64,000 bases of DNA from Phyto melanocephala (Eukaryota > Arthropoda > Insecta > Diptera > Rhinophoridae), in assembly GCA_941918925.1 (NCBI GenBank), contig OW799233.1, positions 112,403,833 through 112,467,832 on the forward strand, given 5' to 3'. The notes below the pieces were generated by a model. It was not told the origin of the DNA. It saw nothing but the letters and a program-made list of their open reading frames with translations, and did no database searches. The first letter of the stretch is position 1. Each line of letters opens with the position of its first letter. Positions 12,100-25,037 of the stretch are shown here, piece by piece. The translations under genes and the position numbers were made by a program.

Positions 12100-12203
12100 C
12101 TCAAAATGAATTGTGCTTGCTATGTTACATAAGTATACTGTTGAATGTAAGAACTGTGTGTTGTGCAGATTCGGCACGGCCGAATATAGCGCTCTTACTT
12201 GTT
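12100..12203 (+). repeat. HINE 3' end with hairpin
   Basis: The 17-bp palindrome ATTCGGCACGGCCGAAT (about 12169-12185) is followed by ATAGCGCTCTTACTTGTT, the shared terminus of the HINE-type elements in this window. The 5' part is not recognisable. Confidence 0.65.
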
Positions 12204-13620
12204 TTAATTATGAATTATTTTAACTAATGTAATTAGATAAAAAAAATAAACTTTGTATTTTACAACTATCAATTAAATAATAAACTAAGCCAACCAAGAG
12301 CCAAATGGCGGAACAAATCTATCACACCAAAGTGGCATGCTTAAAAACGTTAGACTTAATGCTAATTTCTCTTTTTTTTTTCAACTACTCTCGCTTTATA
12401 AATTCTTGCTCTATGTTTAAAAGGCAGAGAAGAAGAGAAAGAAGACAGAATAAAGTGTACATTATTATTTTAGTGAATTCATGATTTTAAATTTGTGTAC
12501 AACCTTTTATTTTTATTGCTATGCTGTGTAGTGTACACAAAAAACGATAGTTGTTTTTTTTGGACATAGGAAAACATATTTAAATATTATGTCAATGTTT
12601 ATTTATTTAATTCATACGAAACCAGGCTAGCTTTAATCAAATTGCCTACTTTGGAAAGCCGTAGTTCTATGCTTAGTGTGTCTTTTTTTATAAACCTAAT
12701 AAATGGTAAATAAATTAAAAAAATTAAAAAATAAAAATAAGAAAATCTAAAAAAGGGAATATATACTAAAATATAAAAACGGTGAATGTGTAAACATATA
12801 CTTATGTATTATTTAGAAGATTACTTTTTTTACTTCTCTCATCCAGTCTTTGATGTGAATAAAAAGTTCTGCTGCAATGTTCCTCTCTAGGAAAAAAATT
12901 CTGCTGCTATTTCGTCAACCATAACCATAAATTGTTGAATAAAAAAAATTATCAATTTCTGCAACTTTTCCCAATACTTATTTCTAAAAATTAAAAAAAA
13001 AGTATATCGATTACCTTGAATATTTCAATGAGCTTATGTAAATAATTTACTAGTTGCAAGAATACTTCATTGTTTAATAGGTCTTCGAATAGCAATTTTA
13101 AAGACTTAAAATCGTCGGTTGAAACCCTTAGAGCAAAAAACAAAATCGTTGAACCACCTGCAATCTTTTTAAATTAAGTTTTTAATTTATGTTTTTTTTT
13201 AATTTTAAACAAAAACAATTAAATTAATTAGTTTGTTTTTTCAATTGTACCTTTAAAAAAATATATACCACCTGTAAGTTTTAAATTCAAAACTTAAATA
13301 GAAGCTTGATTAAAATGCAGAACGAAGTATGACATGCCGTTTCTGTTTATCTATAAAAGTGAACTGCATATAAATAAATACCAAAAAAATTTATAATTCA
13401 AGATTAAAAGGCCAGTGTTTCCAAAAAAACTCGGAGAAAGATAAACAAGATGTAAAGTTCTTGTTTTTGTACTCTACAAATAATCCATAGATGATTTCTT
13501 ATAACTTACAAATTTAATATTCCAACATTAAAATTCTGTGGTTTTCATGGGCAACCACGTATGTCTTAAAATCAAATTATTCAGGAGAGCTAAAAACCCG
13601 TGTTAGTGCTGAACGATTTT
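12204..13620. other. AT-rich intergenic DNA, no gene seen
   Basis: I see nothing beyond A/T runs in this stretch. Confidence 0.5.
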
Positions 13621-13631
13621 TGAATATATAT

Positions 13632-14701
13632 TAGGGTGATCGATTATTCGACTTTTTTAAGAAACCGGTTTTCAAATAGTTTGAAATTTAGAATTTTAAA
13701 AAAACAGGTTGCTATTTTAAAAATTGAGAAAAAAAACCGGTTAACCGGTTCAAATATATAAAATATAATGTTTTAAAATTAAATTAAAAAAATATCTAAA
13801 AAAAGATTATAATAAAAATTATATCTATATATGAAATTTTTACAGTTTATATACGTTTGGCTGCACAATTACGCAATAACTGTGATGAATGCAGTTGACC
13901 CATTTGGTTTTAATTATTTGAATTTAAGGACAAAAGGTACTCTTTACAACTAAAATAAATAAATACAATAAACTAATACATAAATAAATAAGACTTTTTA
14001 TAAGGCTGTTATTAATTTTTGTATCTTTTTCTGTACATCTTTTTCAATGTTAAGTAAATCTTTTAAACTAATATGCACTTACGTATTTTGTTTGAAATGA
14101 TTTCTGTAATTTGAAATACATTTTAAAGGCTAGAGAGAAAATCCTTAAAATTTCATTTTAAAAATTCTTTTTTATACCCCTGACAGACATACAAATATAG
14201 GCTAGTAACTAGTTTTTTCGATTGTTTAATTGAAATTTAAGTTGACAAACACTCAATATCATTAATTAAAATTAGATTCTGGATGGAGAGATCATTAGTT
14301 TTTCTTTATTATAACAACACTTTTTACTTAAAAGTGATCGATCAGCTAAGTTTATGTTTCAATTACAATTAACTTTTAACGTTAGGTTTTTATCTTTTAA
14401 AAAAAATATTATTTAAGCTCAATTATTTTTCTTTTTTTAAATTTCTTACAATATTATGGAAGAATATTTAATAGTTTTTATTTTCTGAATTTTTGAAACT
14501 TTTCACCTACTAAATATACTATGGTACGATTAATTACAAAGATATATAAAAATTAACTTAAAAAAATAAAAAACCGGCTTTTTGGGATAAAAAAAACCGG
14601 TGTATTCGATATTCGAAAAATCAACATTTAGAAAAAACCGCCAGCTAAAAGAGGAAAAAACCGGGTTTTCCACCGGTTGTAAAACCGAGTCGATCATCCT
14701 A
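13632..14701 (-). mobile_element. hAT-type MITE, TAGGGTGATCGA family, copy 2
   Basis: This 1070-bp copy is inverted relative to copy 1. It starts TAGGGTGATCGATTATTCG and ends CGAGTCGATCATCCTA. The flanks are identical 8-mers ATATATAT (13624-13631 and 14702-14709). The interior matches copy 1 in reverse complement, including the TGATCGATCAGC stretch near the middle. Confidence 0.85.
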
Positions 14702-14709
14702 ATATATAT

Positions 14710-15812
14710 AGAAGTTACGTTGTTATGCCATTAAAATTTGAGAGATTTTTAAAACCAAGTAAAGGCCGTTTTAAACCAAGCAATATGGCATTATTAACTC
14801 AAAACCGAATAAAATGAACATACGCGGTTGCCCATGAAAATTTGAATTAGGAAAATGAAGATAAGAATTAGGAAAACAAAGTATATGTTTCTGTTATTAT
14901 TATTCGTCAGATCATGCTCAAAAGATTCTATAAGGAGTTGTATATTAAAAATAATCACATAACAAACAGCTGGAATATTATTTTTAAAATCTTTTAATTT
15001 GTATTGCGTTATAGGCCGTTGTAATTTATTTTTTGACTATTGACATATCTGGGTAGTAATAAGTACCTCCCTAACTTGTTGTAAAAAGAGTTTTCGTGTT
15101 TTTTGGATCTAGACTCTTTTCAGTAGAAAAGCAAACTTTTTGTATGTGTCTCTGAGACACATGTCGATAATCTATGTTTTAGTTCTCTGTTTTCTCTTAT
15201 AAAAAGTAGTATAATTGAAAATTTTAAATCTTGTTTTTTCTTATAAAACTAGTCAAAATATATGTATGTATGTAAAATAATAGTTTAAAAGTTTGGTTGC
15301 GATATTCCAAATATTTTTGTTACTACATTGAAAAAAACATGAAAATTTGCCTCACAGACTCATGTTGGTAATATTAGGGTTAAGCTGAACTCGTTGTTAT
15401 TAAAAGAAGTGAACGCAGTAATACAGGACGCTAAGATTACAGTCAAAAAGTAATAACATGTACTCCATTTACATTATAACATTTCTCAGTTAGACTTTTT
15501 TTAAAGTTAATGGTTAAATTCATCTACTACTAGGTAAATTTGTTTAAAAATTCAACACAAATAACCGAGAAGTTGGACTTTTAGAATATTTTAATTACAG
15601 AAAGGGCTACAGTTACACATTTGATTACCTTGGGTCGTTGTTATGTATTTTATTAAAATCCATGTCATTTTGATAAATTTTTTTAACAATAAGGATATAA
15701 ACATAAATTAAAAGATTATGAAAAATTTTTTTAAATATTCGTATTGTCTGTTTTGATAAGTTTCTCAAATATTTATGTAAAGTTTTTAAAAATTAAAACA
15801 GTTAGCAATAAA
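14710..15812. other. AT-rich intergenic DNA, no gene seen
   Basis: No coding or element signal was recognised in this stretch. Confidence 0.5.
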
Positions 15813-16504
15813 TTTTTATACCCACCACCAAAAAAATGGTGGGGGTATATTCATTTTGTCATTCCGTTTGTAACACATCGAAATATCAATTTTATACCCC
15901 ATAAAGTATATATATTCTGAATCAGGGTTTGATTTGATGACGATCTAGCTATGTCCGCCCGTCTGTCCGTCTGTTGAAAGTACGATAGAGGTCGCACCGA
16001 AGGAGCTAGGGGGCTCAAATTTTGCCAGAATCTTTCTTATAGACAAGGTTTGTGGTATTAAAAATGGGCTAAATCGGAATATTAGGAAGAGAGTTATAGC
16101 TCGAAAAGCAAGAGTAGGTCGAAAAAACTGTGTCCTTCGAACATCGAATAAAATGGAATTGTGTCCAAACGCATTAACGTAGACTCATGAAACTTCGAAT
16201 ATATATTTCCCGACTAAAATCAATATTTTTGCCCGAAAATTATTTAAATCTATGCATTAGGAAAGCAGTTATCGATCAAAATGTACGAAAATTTATACCG
16301 CACAGTGTATTTTTCGGTATATTTAAAAATTGGATGTACGACTCTGAAATTTTGCACACTTTGCTTTTTGGTCAGAGGCTTTTTTGTAACGGAAAATCAA
16401 TATTCCACGCCCACTTTTACGCCCACCTCGCATATAACGTTTTACCCAAAATTCATATAATTTCTCTATTAATATAGATTTTGGAATAATAAAGGACTAT
16501 ATTG

Positions 16505-17135
16505 AAACATCTAGGTTGTACTCATTAGCAAAAACAACTTTGACACGCCTACTATAACGCCCACTTTTCACGTTATCTACCGTTAATGAAATTTAAAAGC
16601 TCATAAAACCGCCAAAATTAGAGGTATGATAATAAAATTTGCTACGTATATCCCCCTAGGCAATGTCATTACTGTGCCAGAAAATTAAGGTGCCACGCCC
16701 ACTTTTACGCCCACCTCCCATATAACGTTACGAAAAATTCATATAATTTCTCTATTAATAAAGATTTTGAAATAATAAAGGGCTATATTGAAACGCCTTA
16801 GTTGTACTCATTCGCAAACGCAACTTTGACACGCCTACTATAACGCCCACTTTTCACGTTATCTACCGTTAATGAAATTTAAAAGCTCATAAAACCGCCA
16901 AAATTGGAGGTATGCTGATCAAATTTGCTACATATATCCTTCTAATCAATGTAATAGTTGTGCCAAAAAGTTTAGGTGACACACCCACTTTAACGCCTAC
17001 CTCCCATATAACGGTTTATCTTAAATTCATGTAATTTCTCTATTTACAAAGTTTTTGGGAAAATAAAGGACTATATTGAAATATCTAAGTTGTATTTATT
17101 AGCAGAAACTTTATTGACACGCCTACTTTAACGCC
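16505..17135 (+). repeat. tandem units of about 286 bp inside HINE-A
   Basis: CGTTATCTACCGTTAATG recurs at 16571 and 16857, giving a period of 286 bp. The surrounding block is repeated too (CACGCC/ACGCCCAC pairs, CATATAACG, TTGTACTCATT). A third, decayed unit follows to about 17135. The inverted element at 25-28 kb has the same repeats with a period of 288 bp (26955 and 27243). Confidence 0.7.
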
Positions 17136-17193
17136 CACTTTCATTGAAAGACTACATTTACAGAAGCATTTTAGTAGCATATCGAAGTTATAA

Positions 17194-17777
17194 AGGGTGG
17201 TTAAATTTTAAGGGTCGATGTTGAATTTAAATAAAACACAAATTATTTAAGAAATTATTATCATTTCTTTTTATAATGATAATATTTGTATATTTCAATT
17301 ATGTATTTAACAAAATATCGGCCAAATGGCCCCCCCAAATTTTCAATGACAATGTTAATGCTCAATTGTTGGACATGATGATGCGGCGAGGTTGACTGCT
17401 CTTTTGCCACACTATCGCAAAAACCAGCAGTGGTTCCCATTCAACGAACTAAGAATTCATTCACAGATTTTCTAACATTTTATACAGACCTGTTTTGCAG
17501 AAATTTAAATATTTTTTACAATTCTCCGAATTGTGGACGAATTTGAACGATTATGTTGATCAAAAGAATTACGAAGTGCACAAAATGCATTTTGATTTGA
17601 ACGCCCATTTTTATAAAAAACCTGAATAACTTTAAAGCGTTGCTCATTTGCGTATCTTTCCACGAATCAAATTGAGTAAGTTTGAGATTGAGAAATGTCA
17701 AATGAAATGCAGAAAACAAATTTAAAGACTAGGTGTAGTTCACCTTCAACATGGGCCCTTAAAATTTAACGACCCTC
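17194..17777 (-). mobile_element. mariner-type deletion derivative nested in HINE-A
   Basis: The ends are AGGGTGGTTAAATTTTAAGGG and, on the other side, the near-complement ending CCCTTAAAATTTAACGACCCT, with TA nearby on both sides. On the minus strand the interior carries a decayed transposase 3' end. An equivalent insertion sits at the same relative place in the HINE-A copy at 25.0-28.0 kb, with a clearer C-terminal motif GGHLADILF. The 67-codon minus frame at 17516-17719 is part of this remnant. Confidence 0.6.
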
Positions 17778-17925
17778 TATAAAGGAAGTGATACATATTT
17801 TTTATAAAGAGATTATTCCATAATGATTAACAAATAATAAATATTGTGCTTTAAATGTACACAAAATTGGTGGTGGGTATAAAATATTCGGCACAGCCGA
17901 ATATAGTGCTCTTACTTGTTTTTAA

Positions 17926-19299
17926 ATCAAATATCTCTTAAATCATCAAAAGTAATTCAATGGCGTTAGCATGTTCTTGTTAAGGGGAATACAAAATTGT
18001 AAAAAAATTTTAAAATTAAAATGTGCCAAATTTTATCATATTATATAGTAGAATTCGTTAAAATAAAAATTTAAAAGTAATGAAAATTTATTTCCGTGAA
18101 ACAGAATGACTTTAAACTAAATTTTAGTATTATGTGAAAAGCGCTTATCTAAAATCGACTGTATTCAAAAATTCAAAATTAAACCTGTACTTTGACTTCA
18201 GTAAATCCAAAAACAAAAAAAAATATTACTTATCTTAACTCATAAAGTGATACCAAAGAGATCACTAAATACAAAAAGTTGATGTTGAAATATAAACAAC
18301 AGCATATGTAATCCTCCCTTTCTACCTAAAGAGGTGCCGTATTAAAACAATACTATAGAATAGGAAAAATATAAATTAACTTCAATATTGAGCTGTCAAT
18401 TATTGTAGGTCACATACACATGACCCCTTGTCAATAACCTGTTGTTTTCGACACATTATTATTTTGCCAATCAATGTTTATGACAGTACTCAATACAACA
18501 CTGGACTGACTATCGGCTGCCTTTATCAATCATTCTTTTTTATTTATTTAAAGAAGCAATTAAGATCATAGACAAAAACTTTTTGCAAAACCAAAAAAAC
18601 AATGGTGACGATACCCAGTGGGCAATAATTGATTTATTTTATTTATTTATTTTCAATTCTATACAGAAGACTTATGGTCTCTTATTACAGTATAGAATGC
18701 TTTAATATCAAAAAAGAAGTTTAATATATGCATAAACGAATTTTAAATGATATATTAAGTATAAGACGGCTTTTTAAAATTGTCCCCGAACTCTTAAAAA
18801 AATACAGATTTATTTACTAGCATTATTAATTCCATTATTTGTGTTTTATCGAAAAAAGTTAAAGGTTAAAATGGATTTTAATACAAAATACAATATATCG
18901 ATGACTTAATATAAAAACGGTGTATCTCGATTTTCTATTACTTTACAGGAGACGCAAACAATAAAAGAAGACTTGAAAGAATACAATGGATTCAGACTTA
19001 TTAATGTAAATCCATTATAATCCAGATTAATAATGTATTTGTTAGTAGATTACCAGAAAACGTTAAAAATGCAGTTACGAAAAAGATTGTGATTATGACG
19101 AACCGACCATTGAGGTTCCAATTATATAGAGTCTATGCTACCTTTAACTCCGGCCGTGCTCATGGAAATTTGGATGGTTCGTGTCTCTATATATTTAGAT
19201 TTTGGTTCGTACCATAATTTATTAAAATTTAGGTAGCTTATATTAGCAAATCGACAATATATCAATTTATTTATTTATCGTTTTGATCACAACAAAAAC
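17926..19299. other. AT-rich intergenic DNA, no gene seen
   Basis: No recognisable coding or mobile-element signal is present. Confidence 0.5.
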
Positions 19300-19600
19300 A
19301 CACACACAAACGTGATATACTGGTAAGAGTGAACGGGGCATCGAATCCCAGCTGAGCCAAAAAAAAAAGTTTTTTATATATTATTTTTATTGTTTATTTT
19401 ATATATTATTTTAATTTTTATTTTTTTTTTATATTTTTTTTTTAATATTTTGTTACTATTTTTATATATTTTTTTATTTTTATTTTTGGAACACATACGT
19501 AAACTTAATTTATTATTGTACAATGGGATGTTTTTATATATATGTATATTTTTCATATGTATGTACGTAATTTATTTAAAAAATCACACACATATTACAA
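19300..19600 (+). repeat. HINE family B fragment with tRNA-like motif
   Basis: CATCGAATCCCAGCTGAGCC followed by an A/T-rich tract, GTAAACTTAATTTAT, then ACAATGGGATG-type and TATGTATG sequence matches the 3' half of HINE-B as seen at about 54.3-54.4 kb and inverted at 46.9-47.1 kb. Its own hairpin end is not visible. The reading frames over the T-rich tract are low complexity and are rejected as genes. Confidence 0.5.
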
Positions 19601-20126
19601 AACATAGTCAAAGCAATTTTACATATTGGGTAATGATTTTTTGTGCTTGAAATTTTAAGCACAATTTATCCGACAGGTGTAATGAATTAAAAAATATTTA
19701 GTGTACAAAATCTGAATTTTATTAGATGAATAATTGGCAGATACTATAAGAAGTAAAACGGTTTCAATTTTTACAATAATTGACTGCATTAACATTTTTT
19801 TATTCTATAACTATTTCGATATGATATTTTTAGCTGTGTAAATACTATGGTAAATTTCCTTGTACAATTATTCTTATACCAACGTCGAATCAAAGTCGGT
19901 GTTAAAAATATACAAAAATATTTGCGTGCGTTATTCTCAGCATTAGTTATTGCTTAATTTTAAAGTTTTTGTTATCATACAGGCTCTCTACTTTCTCTTA
20001 ATCAAATTCCTCTATACATTAATCGGGTGTTTTTTAAAAATTTATTTTCCTAAATGTTTTCAAAATGTAATGCGGTTGTTAGATCTGTATATACTTATTT
20101 ATTTATCAAATGCCCAGGATCAGTAT

Positions 20127-20900
20127 TAGGGTGATCGATTATTAGACTTTTTTAGGAAACCGATTTTCAAATAGTTTGAAATTTAGAATTTGAAAAAACC
20201 GGTTGCTATTTTGAAAATTTAGAAAAAACCGGTTAACCGGTTCGAATACATAAAATAAAATATTTAAAGAAAAATTAAAAAATATTGTAAAAAAAGATTA
20301 TAATAAAAATTATATCTAAATATGAAATTTTTACAGTTTATATACGTTTGGCTGCACAATTACGCAATAACTGACATGAATACAGTTGACTAATTTGGGT
20401 TTAATGAGTTGAATTTAAGGACAAAAGGTACTCTTTACAAGTAAAATAAATAATTACATAAATAAATAAATAAATTTTTTAAATGTTAAATAGATCTTTT
20501 AAACTAATTTGCACTAACGTATTTTATTTGAAATTAATTTTGTAATTTGCTCTGGAAGAGATAAAAAAAATATTGTAAGTTTTGTAGCGCTTACACTATT
20601 AGTGTGAAGTAGGATTAATCTCAATTATTTTTCTTATTTTACATTTATTTTTTAAACAACAAATAAATTTCTTACAATATTGCTGATTTTTGGAAACTTT
20701 TCGCGTACTAAATATACTATGGTACGATTGGTTGCAAAGATATATGAAAATAAACTTAAAATAATAAAAAAAACCGGCTTTTTCGGTTAAAAAAATGTTG
20801 TATTTGATATTCTTAAAATCAACATTTAGAAAAAAACCGCCAACCAAAAGAGAAAAAAACCGGGTTTTCCACCGGTTGTAAAACCGAGTCGATCACCCTA
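20127..20900 (-). mobile_element. hAT-type MITE, TAGGGTGATCGA family, copy 3
   Basis: This 774-bp copy starts TAGGGTGATCGATTATTAG and ends CGAGTCGATCACCCTA. The flanking 8-mers are ATCAGTAT and ATAAGTAT, 7 of 8 identical, so one substitution has occurred since insertion. It is shorter than copies 1 and 2 because of internal deletions. The 82-codon minus frame inside is not a gene. Confidence 0.85.
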
Positions 20901-20908
20901 ATAAGTAT

Positions 20909-23890
20909 ACAAAGCCGTTTGTCAAATGTGTCTCTCTTTCTATAAATTTTAGTTTCAAAAATATTCCTCTTTATGAAACACTATCTCACTACTTAGAATG
21001 CGTTATTTATTATAGGGAAAAAGTATCTCAAAAGTTAATCAAGGTTATTGCGACAAATTTCATTAATTCCGTTAAGACCTTTTTGGCGTGATTGAGTAAC
21101 AAAGATCCAAACATAGAAGCATATAAACATTCACATTTATTTTATCATAACAATTTTCATAAACTTTCTGTTTTTTGAAAAAAAAAATTTTTTTCTAAAT
21201 AATCCTATGAAACTTTGATTTGTGTGCAGTAGTCATATCTAGTTCATCGCGTTTAAATCACTTCTATATATGTATGTGTATACAGCAGTTTTAGAATACT
21301 TTACATGTACTAGATATAATAAAGTTATTCAGTCACTACAGTCATTCATTCATTTAAATGTTAGACTTCTTCTCAACGGGTTATTTATATCACAACAATA
21401 GCAATACCAACGACTTCAACAACAACAATAATAATAACTGTTACACAAACTATTGCAACAAAAACATCAAAACACTATCAAGTGGTGTTACAAATATGTG
21501 AGAGTAGACTATTTTCACACATCCATCCATGTGTACCTTTTGCTCTCCTCGTGCACATTCATATTCATATAACGGAAACGGAAATAAAATAACTGCTGGG
21601 CTAAATAGTTACGTGACTAGAAAATAACACAGATTTATTATTTTCTTTATTTATACATAACAATATTCTAGTCCTTTTATCTCTTTCACTCTGTTTGTAA
21701 CCTATATCCATACATATATACATTTGGTTTTTATTTGTATTTACATATACACATACATACACACATATGTGTATAAATATTTTTTTTTGAGATTTTTTGT
21801 TAGTAATTTTGTTTGTTTGTATTATTTTTATACCACTTTAGAGATAACAAGTGTCGGTAATCACACTTAGACATCCAATGGATAAAGGCAATCAGAAAAG
21901 TTTTTAAATTATTAAAATGTTTGATCAATTTTGAAATAGGTTTTATATATTGTTTACCTCAAAGAAACTACTTAAGTAAAAAACTTGTTTCGAAGAATTT
22001 TTCTATTACTTTAAATTAACATTTCCTAAATATATTATCAGTCAATCCTCGTACATATATGTATGTATGTATGTATGTCTGTAGAAGTAACTTTATCACA
22101 CATAGACACAACACTTTAATATTTACTTGATAGCTTGACTTTTTCTATATATTCTTTTTTACTTTTTGGCCAGTTACGGGATAAAAGTAGACTTAGATAA
22201 GATGTGCGACTGAAAAAAGTTTAGTAGACAAATAAATGAGACAACAAAAACAACATCGACAACAATAGCATTAGAGTAGAAGCTACACAAACAAAATCCT
22301 ATTGTTATCCTACAGCACTAACAAAATGATCATCAACATGATTTTTGGTTTAGTCAACCTTAGCATACAAGTCTATGTATAAGTTTTACTTATATATTAA
22401 AATATATGTTTGTAGCGTAATCATACATACATACATATAAACAATTGTATTCACATACGTGTGTACTGTAATTATTTATAACCAACCAGCTGCTTTAGCC
22501 GAAGCTCAGTTTAGATAAGAGGTGTACCAGTGTCTATTTACTTTGTAATGTGTGCTTAAATAATTCGTAATCACATAGACAAACAGGATTAGAGGACAAC
22601 ATCCTGACTTAAATACTTTAGTCTTTGTACTCAATTACAAACAAGTATGTAGATGGTTTGGTTGGCATATAAAATTACGTTGTCAGGGCCAGTAGTTCTT
22701 CTTCTTTAACATATTGGTGGTTAAAATAAAGAAAAAATTGTCCAGTTCATAACTGTTTAAATCTTTAACTCAATGGAAATTTGATAAAAATATATTTAAA
22801 TACGATTACAGTAAAACAACAAGATTAAAAGCAAATTTTGTAATTATTAAAAAATTTCTAAAATTTTTATAAAACTAAACAATTGTATCATTATTGTTCA
22901 GACATAAAAACATTCTAATGAACATTTATAATAAATTTTCTTTTTCAATAATGCTTCTGTTTAAATAACTATTAATTACACTATGCTAGTTGAAAGAACA
23001 GACAAGCGAGGCACCTGTCGTTTTAACATAATTCGGGTACGATGAATCCAATGGTGCCCGCGGTTTTTTAAGATTGGCTCTGGTATTCGAGATATACCGT
23101 TATTTCGAAAATAGAGAAGGCTGCACAGCATATGTTCGCGTAACTCAAAAACGCTTTAGCTTATTGAAAAAACTTAAAAAATCACTTCCGCAATAAAATT
23201 TCCCTTAATAAGAAAAATAAAATTTATTTCTAATATCTGCAGTCATTGTAGAAACATAATTTTTTTTTTTTAATTTTTTTATTAAAATTTCGAAATTTTT
23301 GTTTTTTTTTAAATTCATAAAAAATTAAAATATGCAGCTAGGTTTCTAATTTTTTGCAGACATATAAAAAACAAAGCTGCAAACAAGCCATAAATCATTA
23401 AAATCTGTTAGCAACTTTTGATTTTATTCACAAAAGTCGACAAATTTTAATAAATTTAAGAATTTTAACGCAATATTTGTATGGGAGCCTCCCTTAGGGA
23501 TGGTGATAAAGGGAAAGTATAATTTGAGAAAATGTCAAAAACCAAAAACATTGAAGGTCGGTTATACATTTTATCCCCCTAGTGAATCCTAGGCCTTAGA
23601 ATGAATGAAAAATAAAGTTGCGCTGGTCATACATTTGGCCCATCTAGGAGTATCTCAGGCGTTGCAGCTGCAAAATTTAAGGCTAGGATTCTACGCGTAT
23701 AAAAAACAAACTTCCAAACAAAATAAGCTATAAGTAATTAAAGTCTGTATACAACTTTTGATTTTTTCAGAAAAGATGAAATTTTTTTATTTTTTTAATA
23801 GCCAAACTTAAAAATTTTAAAACATTTGTTTTTGTTGCTAATTAGTTAAAGTTAAAGTTAAAGTTTTTATTTAGAAATTTATTCTTCTTC
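20909..23890. other. AT-rich intergenic DNA, no gene seen
   Basis: A TATG microsatellite lies at about 22058-22080. Two stretches around 23.03-23.20 and 23.47-23.70 kb are less AT-rich and look repeat-derived, but I could not assign them. No gene is supported. Confidence 0.45.
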
Positions 23891-24545
23891 CTCCTGCAGA
23901 TTTCAACAAATATCCCCTAATAGCGAATCAAGTTGTTTGCCGCTATACCAGTGTTCGTGCCTGGCTGTTACTTGGTGAAATCTCTTCTAAGTTCATCAGA
24001 CTTAAACATTAAATTTTTTGCCATAGTAATGCAAAAAATTTATTTTCAATGACATTCTAACGTTTAAGTTTTTAAATGTGGTTAGCATATTTTTGATTAA
24101 AATTCGCCAGTTTTCAGACCGATGATTTCATTTTATTTTCTTCAACCGATTTCACACCATTCCAGGCCAATAGCTCGATATCATTCAATGCAATCTCAAA
24201 TTGATGGTCCTTCATAAGACGACGACTGTCCGGTCCATTAAGAATTCCTGTAAAATAAAAACATTATGATATGAAATATAAATCTAATATAATAAAGTAG
24301 TTAGAGTTCATACCTTCTTTTACCATCATGCCGCTTAATCGTGGAAAAATTCGGTGTGATTCGGTAAAAGCAACACCATCTGGGCTCAATGCTTTTATAA
24401 CATTTTTTACAATACCCAGTTTGATGTGGAGTGGGGGAAGCTAAATGATTTCCATCGGCACAAGTGGTAATTCAATAACATTATTTCTATGCCATCTTCT
24501 TTCCTCATGTAAAGCCCAATTCCGCGTATTGTACTGGTCGCCTTC
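23890..24545 (-). pseudogene. transposon-associated protein of unknown function, decayed, with a 66-bp intron
   Basis: On the minus strand, blocks read in order: EGDQYNTRNWALHEERRWH (about 24545-24480), a stop, LPPLHIKLGIVKNVIKAL and RIFPRLSGMMVKEG (about 24435-24315), then ILNGPDSRRLMKDHQFEIAL and DIELLAWNGVK (about 24248-24150). Decayed MSLKINFLHYYGKKF and RFHQVTARHEHWYSGKQLD end near 23920. Between VKEG and ILNG lies a 66-bp intron-like gap with a GTATG donor and a TTTTATTTTACAG acceptor. I recall this LPPLHIKLG...MSLKIHFL...FHQ...YQGKW pattern as a widespread arthropod transposon-linked protein without a firm family name. Several stops make this copy non-functional. Confidence 0.6.
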
Positions 24546-24599
24546 GATAATAATTATTAATGCTACTAATATAATAAATGTTAATGTTTGTATTTTTGG

Positions 24600-24932
24600 A
24601 TTTTTGTTAATTAATCGCGCAAAAACGGCTGAACGGAACGAATTAAAATTTCGCACACAGATAGATAACAACTTCAGTTAATACATAGGCGTCTAAAACA
24701 AAATGGCGGAACAAATTTTTTAACCCAATAAATATGGGTATCAAATGAAAGTGCTAGAATACAGTTAACTACGTAAAAATCTAAAATCAAGGATGACGTC
24801 GGAAATAATAAGGAAAAATGGCGTATAACATGAAATATAGGTTAAGCTACGATGTGGGATTATACCTATGTACATGATTGTGAAGGGTATTATCAGATTC
24901 GGCACGGCCGAATATAGCACTCTTACTTATTG
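24600..24932 (+). repeat. HINE-type 3' part with hairpin end
   Basis: It includes AAAACGGCTGAACGGAACG and a TTCGCACACAGATAG segment, GGTATCAAATGAAAG, and TAAGCTACGATGTGGG. It ends with hairpin GATTCGGCACGGCCGAAT then ATAGCACTCTTACTT (about 24897-24930). The frames at 24441-24681 on both strands straddle this element and the neighbouring pseudogene and are not genes. Confidence 0.6.
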
Positions 24933-25037
24933 TAATTTATATTGTTTAGTATAAATATAAGGAAATTGAAGTAAGTAGTAGTTAGTTTTACACAGGACAT
25001 ACACAAGTGAATATCAAAATGAATTATGTAATAGTAA

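Larger units (their letters stand above)
15813..17922 (+). mobile_element. HINE/DINE-1-like non-autonomous element, family A
   Basis: The 5' part has TATACCCACCACCA (15817-15830), itself forming a small hairpin with TGGTGGGGGTAT. Near the 3' end the complement GGTGGTGGGTATA precedes a hairpin ATTCGGCACAGCCGAAT (17887-17903) and the terminus TATAGTGCTCTTACTTG. Subterminal inverted repeats plus a 3' stem-loop are the diagnostic layout of DINE-1/HINE elements derived from Helentron rolling-circle transposons. That assignment is my inference. The interior carries CTGTCCGTCTGTTGAAAG, long direct repeats rich in ACGCCCACTTT, and a nested mariner derivative. No protein is encoded. The 96-codon frame at 16187-16477 is repeat sequence. 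Confidence 0.7.

Noticed and set aside
19374..19650. Overlapping frames on both strands rich in Ile, Lys, Phe and Asn
   Set aside because: Translated A/T-rich low-complexity tract within a HINE-B fragment.
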